Shown: positions 19,122 to 29,936, numbered from the stretch's first letter. The stretch: 64,000 nt of DNA from Rhizobium sp. RM (GCF_013390595.1 NZ_JACAWV010000002.1:372001-436000), one strand, 5' to 3'. The notes: a model not told the origin generated them from the letters alone. A program made the numbers and translations.

Positions 19122-20569
19122 CAGCAACGATTCTCGTCGCCGATGATGATGCGGCCATCCGTACCGTGCTGAACCAGGCGCTTAGCCGTGCCGGTTACGA
19201 TGTGCGTATCACCTCCAATGCGGCCACGCTCTGGCGCTGGGTTTCCGCGGGCGAGGGCGATCTCGTCATTACCGATGTCGTCATGCCGGATGAGAATGCG
19301 TTCGATCTTCTGCCGCGCATCAAGAAGGCCCGTCCGGAGCTTCCGGTTCTGGTCATGAGCGCCCAGAACACCTTCATGACCGCCATCAAGGCATCGGAAA
19401 AGGGTGCTTACGATTACCTGCCGAAGCCCTTCGACCTGACCGAGCTGATCGCCATCATCGGCCGCGCCCTGTCTGAACCGAAGCGCAAGCCTGCCAAGCT
19501 GGACGACGACATGCAGGATGGCATGCCGCTGGTTGGCCGTTCGGCGGCCATGCAGGAAATCTACCGCGTTCTGGCGCGTCTGATGCAGACCGACCTGACG
19601 CTGATGATCACAGGTGAATCCGGTACCGGCAAGGAGCTGGTGGCGCGCGCCCTGCATGATTACGGCAAGCGCCGCAACGGCCCCTTCGTGGCCATCAACA
19701 TGGCGGCCATTCCGCGTGACCTGATCGAGTCGGAACTGTTCGGCCACGAGAAGGGCGCCTTTACCGGCGCGCAGAACCGTTCGACCGGCCGCTTCGAGCA
19801 GGCCGAGGGCGGCACGCTGTTCCTCGACGAAATCGGCGATATGCCGATGGATGCGCAGACCCGACTGCTGCGCGTGCTGCAGCAGGGTGAATACACCACC
19901 GTCGGCGGCCGCACGCCGATCCGCACCGATGTCCGCATCGTTGCCGCCACCAACAAGGATCTGAAGCAGTCCATTAATCAGGGCCTGTTCCGTGAAGACC
20001 TTTATTATCGCCTGAACGTCGTGCCGCTGCGCCTGCCGCCGCTGCGTGACCGTGCCGAAGACATTCCGGATCTCGTCCGCCATTTCATCCAGCAGGGTGA
20101 AAAGGAAGGCCTGGAAGGCAAGCGTTTCGAAAACGAAGCGCTGGAAGTGATGAAGGCCTATGCCTGGCCGGGCAACGTGCGCGAGCTGGAAAACCTGATC
20201 CGCCGCCTGATGGCGCTTTATCCGCAGGAAGTCATCACCCGCGAGATCATCGAGCAGGAATTGCAGTCGGATGTGCCTGACAGCCCGCTCGACAAGATGG
20301 CGGTTCGCACCGGTTCGCTGACCATCTCGCAGGCGGTCGAAGAAAACATGCGCGATTATTTCGCCGGTTTCGGCGACAACCTGCCGCCACCCGGTCTTTA
20401 CGACCGTGTTCTGCGGGAAATGGAGTATCCGCTGATTCTCGCTGCCCTGACGGCAACGCGCGGCAACCAGATCAAGGCAGCCGATCTTCTCGGCCTCAAC
20501 CGCAACACCCTGCGCAAGAAAATTCGCGAGCTTGGCGTTTCGGTTTACCGCAGTTCGCGTCCTGCCTGA
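19118..20569 (+). CDS. ntrC: nitrogen regulation response regulator NtrC
   Basis: Sigma-54 enhancer-binding activator of nitrogen-scavenging genes such as glnA. The 483-residue protein has the receiver domain (phospho-acceptor Asp in ITDVVMPDE, residue 54), an AAA+ domain with GESGTGKE and an intact GAFTGA sigma-54 contact motif, Walker [13 protein letters not shown], arginine-finger region, and a C-terminal Fis-type helix-turn-helix ([23 protein letters not shown]). Its start overlaps the ntrB stop as ATGA, making ntrBC a tightly coupled unit. Confidence 0.98.
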   Translation: MTATILVADDDAAIRTVLNQALSRAGYDVRITSNAATLWRWVSAGEGDLVITDVVMPDENAFDLLPRIKKARPELPVLVMSAQNTFMTAIKASEKGAYDYLPKPFDLTELIAIIGRALSEPKRKPAKLDDDMQDGMPLVGRSAAMQEIYRVLARLMQTDLTLMITGESGTGKELVARALHDYGKRRNGPFVAINMAAIPRDLIESELFGHEKGAFTGAQNRSTGRFEQAEGGTLFLDEIGDMPMDAQTRLLRVLQQGEYTTVGGRTPIRTDVRIVAATNKDLKQSINQGLFREDLYYRLNVVPLRLPPLRDRAEDIPDLVRHFIQQGEKEGLEGKRFENEALEVMKAYAWPGNVRELENLIRRLMALYPQEVITREIIEQELQSDVPDSPLDKMAVRTGSLTISQAVEENMRDYFAGFGDNLPPPGLYDRVLREMEYPLILAALTATRGNQIKAADLLGLNRNTLRKKIRELGVSVYRSSRPA

Positions 20570-20722
20570 CAATATTGACAACCTCAGGATTGCCGTTGCA
20601 TTTTCGCCACATTATGTTGCTTGGAAAACACTAGGGGGCCTGGAGAGATTCGCTCCGCCCCACGGATGTTTTCAAAGACAATGAAATGGGACGCTGGCTT
20701 CGCCGGCAACTGGGAGACGTGA

Positions 20723-22984
20723 ATGCGGAAAACCGCCGCGGAAAAAACCGTTGCCGAAGATGCAACGGGAATGGTGGTCGCCGATCGCAGAATGTCGTTT
20801 GCCTTGCCGGGTTTGGTTCTTGCCGGCATTGCGCTGATCTGTGCGACGCTGACGCTGTTCGTCCTCCTCGGCCTGACACCGATTGCGCCGACCTCGAATG
20901 TCGTCGTCGCATCGGGCATCATCAACGCGCTGTTCGTCATCGGCCTGATGTATCTCATCGGCCGCGAAATCAACCGGCTGCTGAAAGCGCGCAAGAAGGG
21001 CAGGGCCGCTGCCCGCCTCCACGTGCGCATCGTCGTTCTGTTTTCGATTGTGGCGATCACGCCTGCCGTACTCGTGGCGATTTTTGCCAGTCTGACACTG
21101 AATGTCGGCCTCGACCGCTGGTTTGCGCTGCGCACGCAGTCGATCGTCGATTCCTCCAGCAACATCGCTGAAGCCTACATGATGGAGAATGCCGGTTATC
21201 TTCAGGGCCAGACCCTGCAGATGGCGACCGTTCTCGACAGCAACCGGGCGCTCTTCTATCTCGACCGCACCGGCTTCGTGGATATGATGACCCGTCAGGC
21301 CAAGGGGCGTGGCCTGCTTGGCGCGTTTCTCGTTCAGGATGATGGCGATGCCGTTGCCCAGGCCGATATCAAGACCGAAAAGCCGCTTCCCGCCATCCCG
21401 CAGGATGCGCTGCAGAAGGCCGCGGCCGGTCAGCCGACGCTCATTCCGCCGGGTATAACCAACCTCGTTGGCGCCATCATCAAGCTTGAGGGCATCAGCG
21501 GCACCTTCCTTTACACCGTGCGCGCCGTTGACCCGAAGGTCATGCAGGCGATGCGGCTGATGGAAGAAAACCGTGCCGAATACAAGGCGATGGAAGCGGG
21601 CCGCGCACCGCTGCAGATTGCCTTCGCCATCCTTTATCTCGGCTTTGCGCTGATCGTGCTTCTGGCGGCGATCTGGACGGCCATTGCCGTGGCCGACCGT
21701 ATCGTCCGCCCGATCCGCCTGTTGATCGGCGCCGCCGACAGCGTTGCCTCTGGTAACATGCAGGTGCTGGTGCCGGTTCGCGCCATCGACGGCGACGTTG
21801 GCCGCCTGTCGCGGACCTTCAACAAGATGGTGTCGGAGCTGCGCAGCCAGCAGGGCCAGATCATCGAGGCGAAGGACGATATCGACAACCGCCGCCGCTT
21901 TATCGAGGCAGTGCTGTCGGGTGTCACTGCTGCCGTCATCGGCGTTGACGAGAACCGCAATATCACCATCGTCAATCCGTCTGCCGAGGAGTTCCTGGCG
22001 CTGGAAGCCGACAAGCTGATCGGGGCGCAACTCTCCGAGATCGCCCCCGAGGTCGAGCAGGTGGTGACCGAGGCACGCGTCTGGTCGCGCGGCGACTTCC
22101 GCAAGCAGATCAACATCATGCGGCGCGGCAAGGAGCGCACGCTGAATGTGCAGGTGACGCGTGAGGATGCGCGTGACTCCGGTGATTCCTACGTCATCAC
22201 GCTGGATGACATCACCGATCTCGTCATCGCCCAGCGCTCGACCGCATGGTCGGATGTGGCACGTCGCATTGCGCATGAAATCAAGAACCCGCTGACGCCG
22301 ATCCAGCTGTCCGCCGAGCGCATCAAGCGCCGCTTTGGCAAGCAGATCGACGAGAATGACCGCGCCATCTTCGATCAGTGTACGGACACCATCGTGCGCC
22401 AGGTCGGCGATATCGGCCGCATGGTCGACGAGTTCTCGGCCTTTGCGCGTATGCCGAAGCCGACCAAGGAACGTTCGGACCTGCGTGCCATCCTGAAGGA
22501 TGCCGCCTTCCTGCGGGAAATCAGCGCCGCCGATACGAAGTTCACCACAGAACTCGGCGATCTGCCGCTGGAGGGCATGTTCGATGCCCGCATGCTGGGA
22601 CAAGCCTTCGGCAATCTCATCAAGAATGCGACGGAAGCCATCGAGGCGATCGAGGGTGATAAGCGACCGGGCAAGATTCTGGTGCGCGCCTCCTTCGATG
22701 AAGCCAATTCGCGTTTCGTGGCCGATATCATCGACAACGGTCGTGGTCTGCCGGTCGAAAACCGTCACCGCATTCTCGAGCCCTATATGACGATGCGCGA
22801 CAAGGGCACCGGCCTTGGTCTGGCCATCGTCAAGAAGATCATTGAGGAACATGGCGGGTATCTGGAATTGCACGATGCCCCGTCGGATTTCGATCATGGC
22901 CACGGCGCCATGATCAGAGTGCTGCTGCCCTATGTTGAGGCGGCCGGCAGCGAAAATAACAAGGAAGCAGCATATGGCGTCTGA
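20723..22984 (+). CDS. ntrY: membrane sensor histidine kinase NtrY
   Basis: A 753-residue sensor: membrane spans at about residues 30-55 and 60-85, another near 105-130, a periplasmic loop, a further span at about 295-320, a HAMP domain ([22 protein letters not shown]), a PAS domain near 390-480, then the H-box [26 protein letters not shown] and the ATPase domain ending in [18 protein letters not shown]. With NtrX it forms the NtrYX system linked to nitrogen and redox or oxygen control in alphaproteobacteria. It follows ntrC by 153 bases, with a GGGAGACGTGA site before the ATG. Confidence 0.97.
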   Translation: MRKTAAEKTVAEDATGMVVADRRMSFALPGLVLAGIALICATLTLFVLLGLTPIAPTSNVVVASGIINALFVIGLMYLIGREINRLLKARKKGRAAARLHVRIVVLFSIVAITPAVLVAIFASLTLNVGLDRWFALRTQSIVDSSSNIAEAYMMENAGYLQGQTLQMATVLDSNRALFYLDRTGFVDMMTRQAKGRGLLGAFLVQDDGDAVAQADIKTEKPLPAIPQDALQKAAAGQPTLIPPGITNLVGAIIKLEGISGTFLYTVRAVDPKVMQAMRLMEENRAEYKAMEAGRAPLQIAFAILYLGFALIVLLAAIWTAIAVADRIVRPIRLLIGAADSVASGNMQVLVPVRAIDGDVGRLSRTFNKMVSELRSQQGQIIEAKDDIDNRRRFIEAVLSGVTAAVIGVDENRNITIVNPSAEEFLALEADKLIGAQLSEIAPEVEQVVTEARVWSRGDFRKQINIMRRGKERTLNVQVTREDARDSGDSYVITLDDITDLVIAQRSTAWSDVARRIAHEIKNPLTPIQLSAERIKRRFGKQIDENDRAIFDQCTDTIVRQVGDIGRMVDEFSAFARMPKPTKERSDLRAILKDAAFLREISAADTKFTTELGDLPLEGMFDARMLGQAFGNLIKNATEAIEAIEGDKRPGKILVRASFDEANSRFVADIIDNGRGLPVENRHRILEPYMTMRDKGTGLGLAIVKKIIEEHGGYLELHDAPSDFDHGHGAMIRVLLPYVEAAGSENNKEAAYGV

Positions 22985-24338
22985 TATTCTGGTCGTGGAC
23001 GACGAGGCGGACATTCGCGAAATCGTGGCGGGTATTCTCTCTGACGAAGGTCATGAAACCCGCATGGCCTATGACAGCGATAGCGCTCTGGCAGCGATTT
23101 CCGAGCGCGTACCGCGCCTGATTTTCCTCGATATCTGGATGCAGGGCTCCAAGCTCGATGGTCTGGCTCTGCTCGACGAAATCAAGAGCCGCCACCCCGA
23201 CATTCCCGTGGTGATGATTTCAGGTCACGGCAACATCGAAACGGCCGTAAACGCCATCAAGCGCGGCGCCTTCGACTTCATTGAAAAGCCGTTCAAGGCC
23301 GACCGCCTGATCCTGATCGCCGAACGCGCGCTCGAAAACTCTAAGCTGAAGCGCGAGGTGCAGGAGCTGAAAAAGCGGACGGGCGATGCGAGTGAGCTGA
23401 TCGGTGCGTCGCTTGCCGTGTCGCAGCTTCGCCAGACAGTCGATCGTGTCGCCCCCACCAACAGCCGCATCATGATTCTTGGACCATCCGGCTCCGGCAA
23501 GGAGCTGGTGGCGCGCATGATCCACAAGAAGTCGTCGCGTGCGACGGGTCCTTTCGTGGCCCTGAATGCCGCGACGATCACGCCGGATCGCATGGAAATT
23601 GCCCTGTTCGGCACCGAAGGCCTGCCGGGTCAGCCGCGCAAGGTCGGCGCGCTGGAAGAGGCCCATCGCGGCGTTCTCTATCTCGATGAAGTCGGCGACA
23701 TGCCGCGTGAAACGCAGAACAAGATCCTGCGCGTGCTGGTCGATCAGCAGTTTGATCGCGTTGGCGGAGGCAAGCGCGTCAAGGTCGATGTTCGCATCAT
23801 CTCGTCCACCGCCCACCATCTCGAAAGCCTGATTGCCGAGGGCCAGTTCCGCGAAGACCTCTATCACCGTCTGGCCGTCGTACCGGTCAAGGTGCCGGCG
23901 CTGTCGGAACGTCGTGAGGACATTCCTTTCCTGGTCGACATGTTCATGCGGCAGATTTCCGAGCAGGCGGGTATCCGTCCGCGCAAGATCGCCGACGACG
24001 CGATGGCCGTCTTGCAGACGCATGACTGGCCGGGCAACATTCGCCAGCTTCGCAACAATATCGAACGTCTGATGATCCTCGCCCGTCCGGAAGGCGGCGA
24101 TGCGGCAATCTCGGCCGACATGCTGCCCGCCGATATCGGCGACATGCTGCCGAAGATCGCAGCCCAGGGCGACCAGCACATCATGACCCTGCCGTTGCGT
24201 GAAGCGCGCGAAATGTTCGAGCGCGACTATCTGGTGGCGCAGATCAACCGCTTTGGCGGCAATATTTCCCGTACAGCCGAATTTGTCGGCATGGAGCGCT
24301 CCGCACTGCACCGAAAACTGAAATCGCTCGGCGTGTAA
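22974..24338 (+). CDS. ntrX: response regulator NtrX
   Basis: Partner of NtrY. The 454-residue protein has a receiver domain (LVVDDEADIREI; phospho-acceptor Asp in LIFLDIWMQ), an AAA+ domain with Walker A GPSGSGKE and Walker B GVLYLDEVGDM, and a Fis-type C-terminal helix-turn-helix (FGGNISRTAEFVGMERSALHRKL). The position of the GAFTGA loop reads GLPGQP, so it lacks the sigma-54 contact residues that NtrC keeps. The ATG at 22974, preceded by AAGGAAGC, overlaps the end of ntrY by 11 bases. Confidence 0.97.
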   Translation: MASDILVVDDEADIREIVAGILSDEGHETRMAYDSDSALAAISERVPRLIFLDIWMQGSKLDGLALLDEIKSRHPDIPVVMISGHGNIETAVNAIKRGAFDFIEKPFKADRLILIAERALENSKLKREVQELKKRTGDASELIGASLAVSQLRQTVDRVAPTNSRIMILGPSGSGKELVARMIHKKSSRATGPFVALNAATITPDRMEIALFGTEGLPGQPRKVGALEEAHRGVLYLDEVGDMPRETQNKILRVLVDQQFDRVGGGKRVKVDVRIISSTAHHLESLIAEGQFREDLYHRLAVVPVKVPALSERREDIPFLVDMFMRQISEQAGIRPRKIADDAMAVLQTHDWPGNIRQLRNNIERLMILARPEGGDAAISADMLPADIGDMLPKIAAQGDQHIMTLPLREAREMFERDYLVAQINRFGGNISRTAEFVGMERSALHRKLKSLGV

Positions 24339-24388
24339 ACGCCGGGTGAATCGCGCCGCACGCCCCATTTTCCGGTCAGAGAGACGTC

Positions 24389-25765
24389 ATGAAGGTCATT
24401 ATTTGCGGTGCAGGACAGGTGGGCTACGGCATTGCCGAGCAATTGTCGCGCGAGGACAATGAAGTCTCGGTCATCGATACCGCCGCATCGCTGATTACCG
24501 CGATTACCGAGACGCTCGACGTTCGCGGTTATGTCGGCCACGGCGCGCATCCCGACATGCTGGCCAAGGCAGGCGCCGATCAGGCCGACATGATCATTGC
24601 GGTGACGCTGCATGACGAAATCAACATCGTTGCCTGCGAGGTGGCGCATGCGCTGTTCAGCGTGCCCACCAAGATCGCCCGTATCCGCGACCAGAGTTAT
24701 CTGAAGCCGGAATATGCCGATCTCTTCAGCCGCGAGAACATGTCGATCGACGTGACGATTTCGCCGGAAATCGAAGTCGGCAAGATGGTGCTGAGACGCA
24801 TCGCCTTTCCAGGCGCCACCGATGTCGTGCGTTTTGCCGATGACAACATCTCCATGCTGGCGATTGAATGCATGGAAGATTGCCCCGTCATCAACACGCC
24901 GCTGCAGCAACTTTCCAGCCTCTTTCCCGATCTGATTGCCACGGTGGTGGCGATCTATCGCAACGGCATCCTCAAGGTCGTCAATTCCTCCGAACAGTTG
25001 CGGGTCGGCGATCTTGCTTATGTCATCTGCCAGCGCCAGCATGCGCGCCGCACCCTCAGCCTGTTTGGCCATGAGGAACAGGAAGCGCAGCGTATCGTCA
25101 TCGCGGGCGCCGGCAATATCGGCCAGTATGTCGCCCACAAGATCGAGGAACTGCAGCCGAAAACCAGGGTCAAGATCATCGAGGCCGACCGCGACAAGGC
25201 AATCGCCGCGTCCGAACAGTTGAGCAGCACGATTGTCATGCACGGCTCGGCGCTGGATCAGAAAATCTTGCAGCAGGCCGATATTCAGGATGCCGACCTG
25301 ATCGTTACGTTGACCAACAACGACCAGACCAACATCCTGGCCTCGGTCATTGCCAAGCAGTTGGGCTGCAAGTCGAATCTGGCGCTGCTCAACAGCACCT
25401 CGTTCCATGATGTGTCGCGGTCACTCGGTCTCGATGCCTATATCAACCCCAGGGCGGTGACGATTTCACGCGTGCTGCAGCATGTCCGCAAGGGCCGCAT
25501 CCGCTCGGTCTATGCGGTACAGCGCGGCTCCGGCGAGGTGATCGAGGCGGAAGCGATGGAGACCTCGCCGCTGGTCGGTCTTGCCTTCCGCGACATGGAT
25601 ATGCCGGATGGAATCCGCATCGGCGCGATCTTCCGCGACGGCGTGGTCATCCGTCCCGACGGCAATACCAAAATCAAGGCGAGGGACCGTGTCGTGCTGT
25701 TTGCCGCGGCCGAGGCGGTTCGCGATGTGGAACAGCTTTTCCGCGTCTCGATACAATATTTCTGA
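24389..25765 (+). CDS. trkA: Trk potassium transport regulator TrkA
   Basis: Peripheral NAD(H)-binding subunit that gates the TrkH/TrkG potassium channel. The 458-residue protein contains two RCK units, each a Rossmann part plus TrkA-C part: first IICGAGQVGYGIAEQL at residue 3, second IVIAGAGNIGQYVAHKI near residue 234. The ATG follows AGAGAGACGTC. In rhizobia trkA commonly lies between ntrX and hfq, as here. No trkH or trkG channel gene is in this window. Confidence 0.96.
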   Translation: MKVIICGAGQVGYGIAEQLSREDNEVSVIDTAASLITAITETLDVRGYVGHGAHPDMLAKAGADQADMIIAVTLHDEINIVACEVAHALFSVPTKIARIRDQSYLKPEYADLFSRENMSIDVTISPEIEVGKMVLRRIAFPGATDVVRFADDNISMLAIECMEDCPVINTPLQQLSSLFPDLIATVVAIYRNGILKVVNSSEQLRVGDLAYVICQRQHARRTLSLFGHEEQEAQRIVIAGAGNIGQYVAHKIEELQPKTRVKIIEADRDKAIAASEQLSSTIVMHGSALDQKILQQADIQDADLIVTLTNNDQTNILASVIAKQLGCKSNLALLNSTSFHDVSRSLGLDAYINPRAVTISRVLQHVRKGRIRSVYAVQRGSGEVIEAEAMETSPLVGLAFRDMDMPDGIRIGAIFRDGVVIRPDGNTKIKARDRVVLFAAAEAVRDVEQLFRVSIQYF

Positions 25766-25857
25766 CTGTTTAGAATCAGCGCGATCGTTCAATACTTGCG
25801 CATGTTCGGGTGTTTTCATCGTTGCGGAACTAGGCGCGATTTGATACCAGAGTTTTC

Positions 25858-25920
25858 TGGCCTGCCAAGCTGGGGACGAGACTTGGCTGGTTGATTATTG
25901 ATTGATTATTTTCCGGTATC
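25858..25920 (+). promoter_or_regulatory. repeated TTGATTA motifs and dyad upstream of hfq
   Basis: The leader before hfq contains a dyad (GCCAAG / CTTGGC, about 25864-25887) and, directly after it, a run of TTGATTATTGATTGATTATT built of near-direct repeats. This AT-rich block in GC-rich DNA is the likely hfq promoter or regulator region. No exact boxes can be assigned. Confidence 0.35.
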
Positions 25921-25950
25921 CCGACCGGCAAAAAAGAAAGAAGCGGCGCC

Positions 25951-26193
25951 ATGGCGGAACGTTCTCAAAACCTTCAGGATCTTTTTCTCAATACCGTTCG
26001 CAAACAGAAGATCTCGTTGACGATTTTTCTCATCAACGGTGTCAAGCTGACGGGTGTTGTCACCTCTTTTGACAATTTCTGTGTCCTCTTGCGTCGCGAC
26101 GGTCATTCGCAGCTTGTCTACAAGCACGCGATTTCCACCATCATGCCCGGCCAGCCGATGCAGATGTTCGAAAGCGAAGAGAACGCTGCCTGA
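25951..26193 (+). CDS. hfq: RNA chaperone Hfq
   Basis: Hexameric Sm-like protein that pairs small RNAs with messages. The 80-residue protein carries the Sm1 motif ([29 protein letters not shown]) and the Sm2 motif with the lysine-histidine pair of the RNA pocket (YKHAISTI). It is the short alphaproteobacterial form with only a minimal acidic C-terminal tail. It precedes hflX by 64 bases, the usual order in proteobacteria. Confidence 0.98.
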   Translation: MAERSQNLQDLFLNTVRKQKISLTIFLINGVKLTGVVTSFDNFCVLLRRDGHSQLVYKHAISTIMPGQPMQMFESEENAA

Positions 26194-26257
26194 GGGTAAC
26201 GCTCGTTTTCCGATATTCTCTTGATGATGTCGGGAACGTTTGTGATCTTACCAAGTT

Positions 26258-27721
26258 TTGATTGATACACCGCCCGCATCGCTGCGGTCGGTGTTACCTG
26301 TGTTTCTGGATAAGGCTGAGCCCATTTCGACGCGCGACACCTCAAACGAATCGATCATTCCGGAGCTGGAAAAGCACCGCGACGACATGCGCGCGGTTGT
26401 TATCATCCCGGTCCTCAAGCCCACGCGTGAAAATCGCGATGCCGCTCAGGCGCCCGCAGCACCGTCTCGCTCCGTCGAGGCCAAGCTGGAAGAGGCCAAG
26501 GGTCTGGCACTGGCGATCGATCTCGAGGTCACGCAGGGGTTGATCGTGTCGGTCAACCAGCCGCGTCCGGCCACCCTTTTTGGCACCGGCAAGATCGAGG
26601 AAATCGGTCATCTCCTGGAAGAGACCAATTCGGGTCTGGTGATTATCGATCACCCGCTGACACCGGTGCAGCAACGCAATCTCGAAAAGCAGTGGAACTC
26701 GAAGGTCATCGACCGCACGGGTCTCATTCTCGAAATCTTCGGCCGCCGCGCTTCCACCAAGGAAGGCACGCTGCAGGTCGATCTTGCGCATCTGAACTAC
26801 CAGAAGGGCCGTCTGGTCCGAAGCTGGACTCACCTTGAGCGTCAGCGCGGCGGTGCGGGCTTCATGGGTGGTCCGGGTGAAACGCAGATCGAAGCCGACC
26901 GTCGGCTGCTGCAGGAACGCATCGTGCGGCTGGAGCGTGAGCTGGAACAGGTTGTCCGCACCCGCCAGCTTCACCGCGCCAAGCGCCGCAAGGTGCCGCA
27001 CCCGATTGTTGCTCTGGTTGGTTACACCAACGCCGGCAAATCCACGCTGTTCAACCGCATCACCGGTGCGGGCGTGCTGGCTGAAGACATGCTCTTCGCC
27101 ACACTCGATCCGACGCTGCGTCGCATGAAGCTGCCGCATGGCAGAACAGTCATCCTTTCGGATACCGTCGGTTTCATCTCCGACCTGCCGACCCACCTTG
27201 TTGCCGCCTTCCGCGCAACGCTGGAAGAGGTTCTGGAAGCCGACCTCGTTCTGCATGTTCGTGACATGGCCGATCCTGACAACGCCGCACAGTCGGCCGA
27301 TGTCCTGCGTATTCTCGGCGATCTCGGCATCGGTGAGAAGGAAGCGCAGGAGCGCATTATCGAGGTCTGGAACAAGGTCGACCGGCTGGAGCCAGAAGCC
27401 CATGACGCCATCATGCAGCGGGCCGAAGGCCGGTCAGATATCCGTGCCGTTTCGGCAATCACGGGTGAGGGCGTCGATGCCCTGATGGACGAAATTTCCC
27501 GTCGTCTTTCCGGCGTGCTCACGGAAACCACTGTGACGCTGCCCGTCGACAAGCTGCCGCTGCTCTCGTGGGTCTACAACAACTCCATCGTCGATGGCCG
27601 TGAAGACAACGAGGACGGTTCGGTTTCGCTGGATGTCAGACTGTCGGAAACGCAGGCGGCGGAACTCAACCGCAAGCTGGGCATCTCTGCAAAAGTTGAG
27701 CCTGAAGACTGGGAAAAGTGA
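26258..27721 (+). CDS. hflX: ribosome-associated GTPase HflX
   Basis: GTPase that binds the 50S subunit and splits or rescues stalled ribosomes. The 487-residue frame has the N-terminal HflX domain (FGTGKIEEIGHLL, DHPLTPVQQRNLEK), a coiled linker (GGPGETQIEADRRLLQERI), and the G domain with G1 GYTNAGKST, G3 DTVGFISDLP and G4 NKVD. The frame opens with TTG at 26258 and has no strong ribosome-binding site there; the first conserved residues are near MRAVVIIPVLKP (26387), so the true start may lie between. Confidence 0.93.
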   Translation: MIDTPPASLRSVLPVFLDKAEPISTRDTSNESIIPELEKHRDDMRAVVIIPVLKPTRENRDAAQAPAAPSRSVEAKLEEAKGLALAIDLEVTQGLIVSVNQPRPATLFGTGKIEEIGHLLEETNSGLVIIDHPLTPVQQRNLEKQWNSKVIDRTGLILEIFGRRASTKEGTLQVDLAHLNYQKGRLVRSWTHLERQRGGAGFMGGPGETQIEADRRLLQERIVRLERELEQVVRTRQLHRAKRRKVPHPIVALVGYTNAGKSTLFNRITGAGVLAEDMLFATLDPTLRRMKLPHGRTVILSDTVGFISDLPTHLVAAFRATLEEVLEADLVLHVRDMADPDNAAQSADVLRILGDLGIGEKEAQERIIEVWNKVDRLEPEAHDAIMQRAEGRSDIRAVSAITGEGVDALMDEISRRLSGVLTETTVTLPVDKLPLLSWVYNNSIVDGREDNEDGSVSLDVRLSETQAAELNRKLGISAKVEPEDWEK

Positions 27722-27774
27722 AGCGCATTTGCGCAAAAACATCACTTTATAGAACCGAATACCCCAAAAGACAG

Positions 27775-27803
27775 CTTTCGCGCATGGCAGATATGCGCGA
27801 AAG
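27775..27803 (+). terminator. 11-bp hairpin after hflX
   Basis: A perfect 11-bp stem (CTTTCGCGCAT / ATGCGCGAAAG) with a 7-base loop lies 53 bases after hflX. No run of T follows, so its role as terminator is uncertain; a smaller GCGCA/TGCGC repeat lies at 27723-27734. Confidence 0.5.
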
Positions 27804-27869
27804 ATCGGCTCGTGATGGTCACTGTTAGCATTTCCTCAGTCTGTTGATGTGATAGTGCTCATCCTAGAT

Positions 27870-29063
27870 ATGAGCCAGCCGATGTTGCCACCGTTAGATC
27901 TCGAAACTGTCCTGCTGCTGCATAAACTGTCGTTTTTCGTTGCCGCTGTCTGTTTCCTTTATGCCCGTTCGCAATCGAAAGAGAGTGTCGGTCTCGGCTT
28001 TCTGTCCCTCGGCTTCCTGCTGGTCGCAACATCCTCCACCCTCATCGGTTTCGGCAAGATCGTTCCCGGCCTGAACTGCGCGCTGATCGTCACCGGCAAT
28101 CTTGCCGGAATGTGCGGTTATGCAATCTTCTGGATCGGCATGTGCCGCATCAGCAGTCAGCGCAAAAGGGCAGGCGAGTGGTGGATCTTGCTTCTGCCGG
28201 TCCTCGTCGGTGCGATCCTTGCGCTGGCGGGCTGGTATGGCGACCTGGTGGCACGAGCCTCCGTATTCCAGTTCACGGCCGGTTTGCTGCTGGCCGCAGC
28301 CGCCTACACCGTTATCGCCGACCGCAAGAAGGAGCCGCTCCCTGTCCGCCGTCCGCTTGGCGTCACCATCGGGCTGACGGCATTCTTGAGTTTCGTCGTG
28401 GTCATAGGCCTGCAGTTTCCGACCGTCGCCATCATCGCGCCGCGCAATGCGTTCTTCCTGTCCATCATCTGCCACTTTGCCATTGCCGTCTTCGTTCTGG
28501 CGCTGGTCAAGGAACGGGCGGAAGAGGGGCTGCGCCGTCTGGCCGATCTCGACCTTCTGACCGGCATTGCCAACCGGCGTTCCTTTTCCACCCGGCTGCG
28601 CGACACCATGCTGCCGGGCGACGCGATCGCCATGATCGACATCGACCACTTCAAGCGCATCAATGACCGGTTCGGCCATCTGGCCGGAGACGACGTGCTG
28701 GCATCGGTTGCGGCCGGATTGCGCGAACGGGTCGGCGCCAACGATATTCTCGCCCGCTTCGGCGGTGAGGAATTCGTGCTGTTCATGCCGGGCATCGGCA
28801 AGGAAGACGCGATGGCCTTCGTCGCAAAGCTACGCGCCGAAGTCAGCGCCATCGTCCACGACCTCGACGAACAGGCTGTCGCCGTAACGCTGAGCGCCGG
28901 CCTGGCGGTCTGTGAGGAGAAAAGCCTGTCAGCACAGGCCATGATCAAGATGGCCGATACGGCGCTCTATGCCTCGAAGGCTGCGGGCCGCGATCGACTG
29001 ACATTTTACCGCCCGGAAGATTTCAACCGCATCGCCCCGCAGGCCGTGCGCCAGGCGGGATAA
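27870..29063 (+). CDS. membrane-bound GGDEF protein, likely diguanylate cyclase
   Basis: A 397-residue protein with about six to seven membrane spans (residues 15-210) and a C-terminal GGDEF domain whose active loop reads FGGEEF, with DIDHFKRINDRFGHLAGDDVL before it. This predicts synthesis of cyclic di-GMP, the second messenger for attachment and motility. The inhibitory RxxD site is not conserved (GAND), suggesting weak product feedback. The ATG at 27870 (MSQPMLPPLDLE) is chosen over GTG at 27849; neither has a strong ribosome-binding site. Confidence 0.9.
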   Translation: MSQPMLPPLDLETVLLLHKLSFFVAAVCFLYARSQSKESVGLGFLSLGFLLVATSSTLIGFGKIVPGLNCALIVTGNLAGMCGYAIFWIGMCRISSQRKRAGEWWILLLPVLVGAILALAGWYGDLVARASVFQFTAGLLLAAAAYTVIADRKKEPLPVRRPLGVTIGLTAFLSFVVVIGLQFPTVAIIAPRNAFFLSIICHFAIAVFVLALVKERAEEGLRRLADLDLLTGIANRRSFSTRLRDTMLPGDAIAMIDIDHFKRINDRFGHLAGDDVLASVAAGLRERVGANDILARFGGEEFVLFMPGIGKEDAMAFVAKLRAEVSAIVHDLDEQAVAVTLSAGLAVCEEKSLSAQAMIKMADTALYASKAAGRDRLTFYRPEDFNRIAPQAVRQAG

Positions 29064-29077
29064 GGTCATAGACCGGC

Positions 29078-29920
29078 TCAGCCTGCGAGCGAACGCTCGA
29101 TGTGCTTGGCCGCTTGCCACAGATCTTCCATGCGCTCCAGCGTCGCCGCTTCCAGGGTTTCACCATTTGTTGTGAGCGATGTTTCGATGTGATTGAAACG
29201 TCTGCGGAATTTCGTGTTGGTGCCGCGCAGCGCGTTTTCCGGGTCGGTTTTGACGTGACGGCCGATGTTGACGAGCGCGAAAATCAGATCGCCGAGCTCA
29301 TCGGAGACTTTCTCCGGTTTGCCTTCCGCCAGCGCCTCGCGCAGCTCCGCGATCTCTTCTTCGATCTTGTCGAGGATCGGGGCAGGGTCCGACCAGTCGA
29401 AGCCGACGCGTGCGGCTTGTTCCTGCAGTTTCAGCGCCTCGGTCAAGGCGGGCTGGCTGCGCTGCACGCCGCCGAGAAAACCGGCCTTGAAATCCTCGGT
29501 AATGCCGCGGCGCAGGCGCCGTTCGGCACGTTCGCGTTTTTCTTCGGCCTTGATCCGGTCCCACTGCAGTTTCACGGTGTCAGGCGTGTCGGCATCCGAA
29601 ACGTCGAAGACATGCGGATGGCGACGGATCATTTTCGAGGTCACGGCATGTACCACGTCGCCAAAGGAGAATTCACCCATCTCCTCAGCGATGCGGGCAT
29701 GGAAAACCACCTGCAGCAGCAGGTCCCCCAATTCTTCGCAAAGATCGTCCGTATCCTTGCGCTCGATGGCGTCAGCGACTTCGTAAGCTTCTTCGATCGT
29801 GTAGGGCTTGATCGTTTCGAAGGTCTGCACGATGTCCCACGGGCAGCCGGTTTCCGGCTGGCGCAGGGCCTCCATGATCTCGATCAGACGGGAAATATCC
29901 TTCGAGGCTTCCATCGGCAT
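29078..29920 (-). CDS. mazG: nucleoside triphosphate pyrophosphohydrolase MazG
   Basis: House-cleaning enzyme that hydrolyses non-canonical or excess NTPs to NMP. The 280-residue protein has two MazG repeats, each with the metal-binding EExxE...ExxD pattern (EEAYEVADAIE with EELGDLLLQVVFHARIAEE; then EEEIAELREAL with DELGDLIFALVNIGRH). The start is placed at 29920 (MPMEASKDISRL) after a GGGAAG site; the frame is open to 29998, but that part lies within the upstream gene. Confidence 0.94.
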   Translation of the reverse strand: MPMEASKDISRLIEIMEALRQPETGCPWDIVQTFETIKPYTIEEAYEVADAIERKDTDDLCEELGDLLLQVVFHARIAEEMGEFSFGDVVHAVTSKMIRRHPHVFDVSDADTPDTVKLQWDRIKAEEKRERAERRLRRGITEDFKAGFLGGVQRSQPALTEALKLQEQAARVGFDWSDPAPILDKIEEEIAELREALAEGKPEKVSDELGDLIFALVNIGRHVKTDPENALRGTNTKFRRRFNHIETSLTTNGETLEAATLERMEDLWQAAKHIERSLAG

Positions 29921-29936
29921 GTCTTTACTTCCCGAT

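Noticed and set aside
18698..20581. A 627-codon minus-strand frame opposite ntrC
   Set aside because: Shadow frame; ntrC has full domain evidence on the plus strand.
20672..23014. A 780-codon minus-strand frame opposite ntrY
   Set aside because: Shadow of ntrY codon bias; no recognisable domain and no ribosome-binding site.
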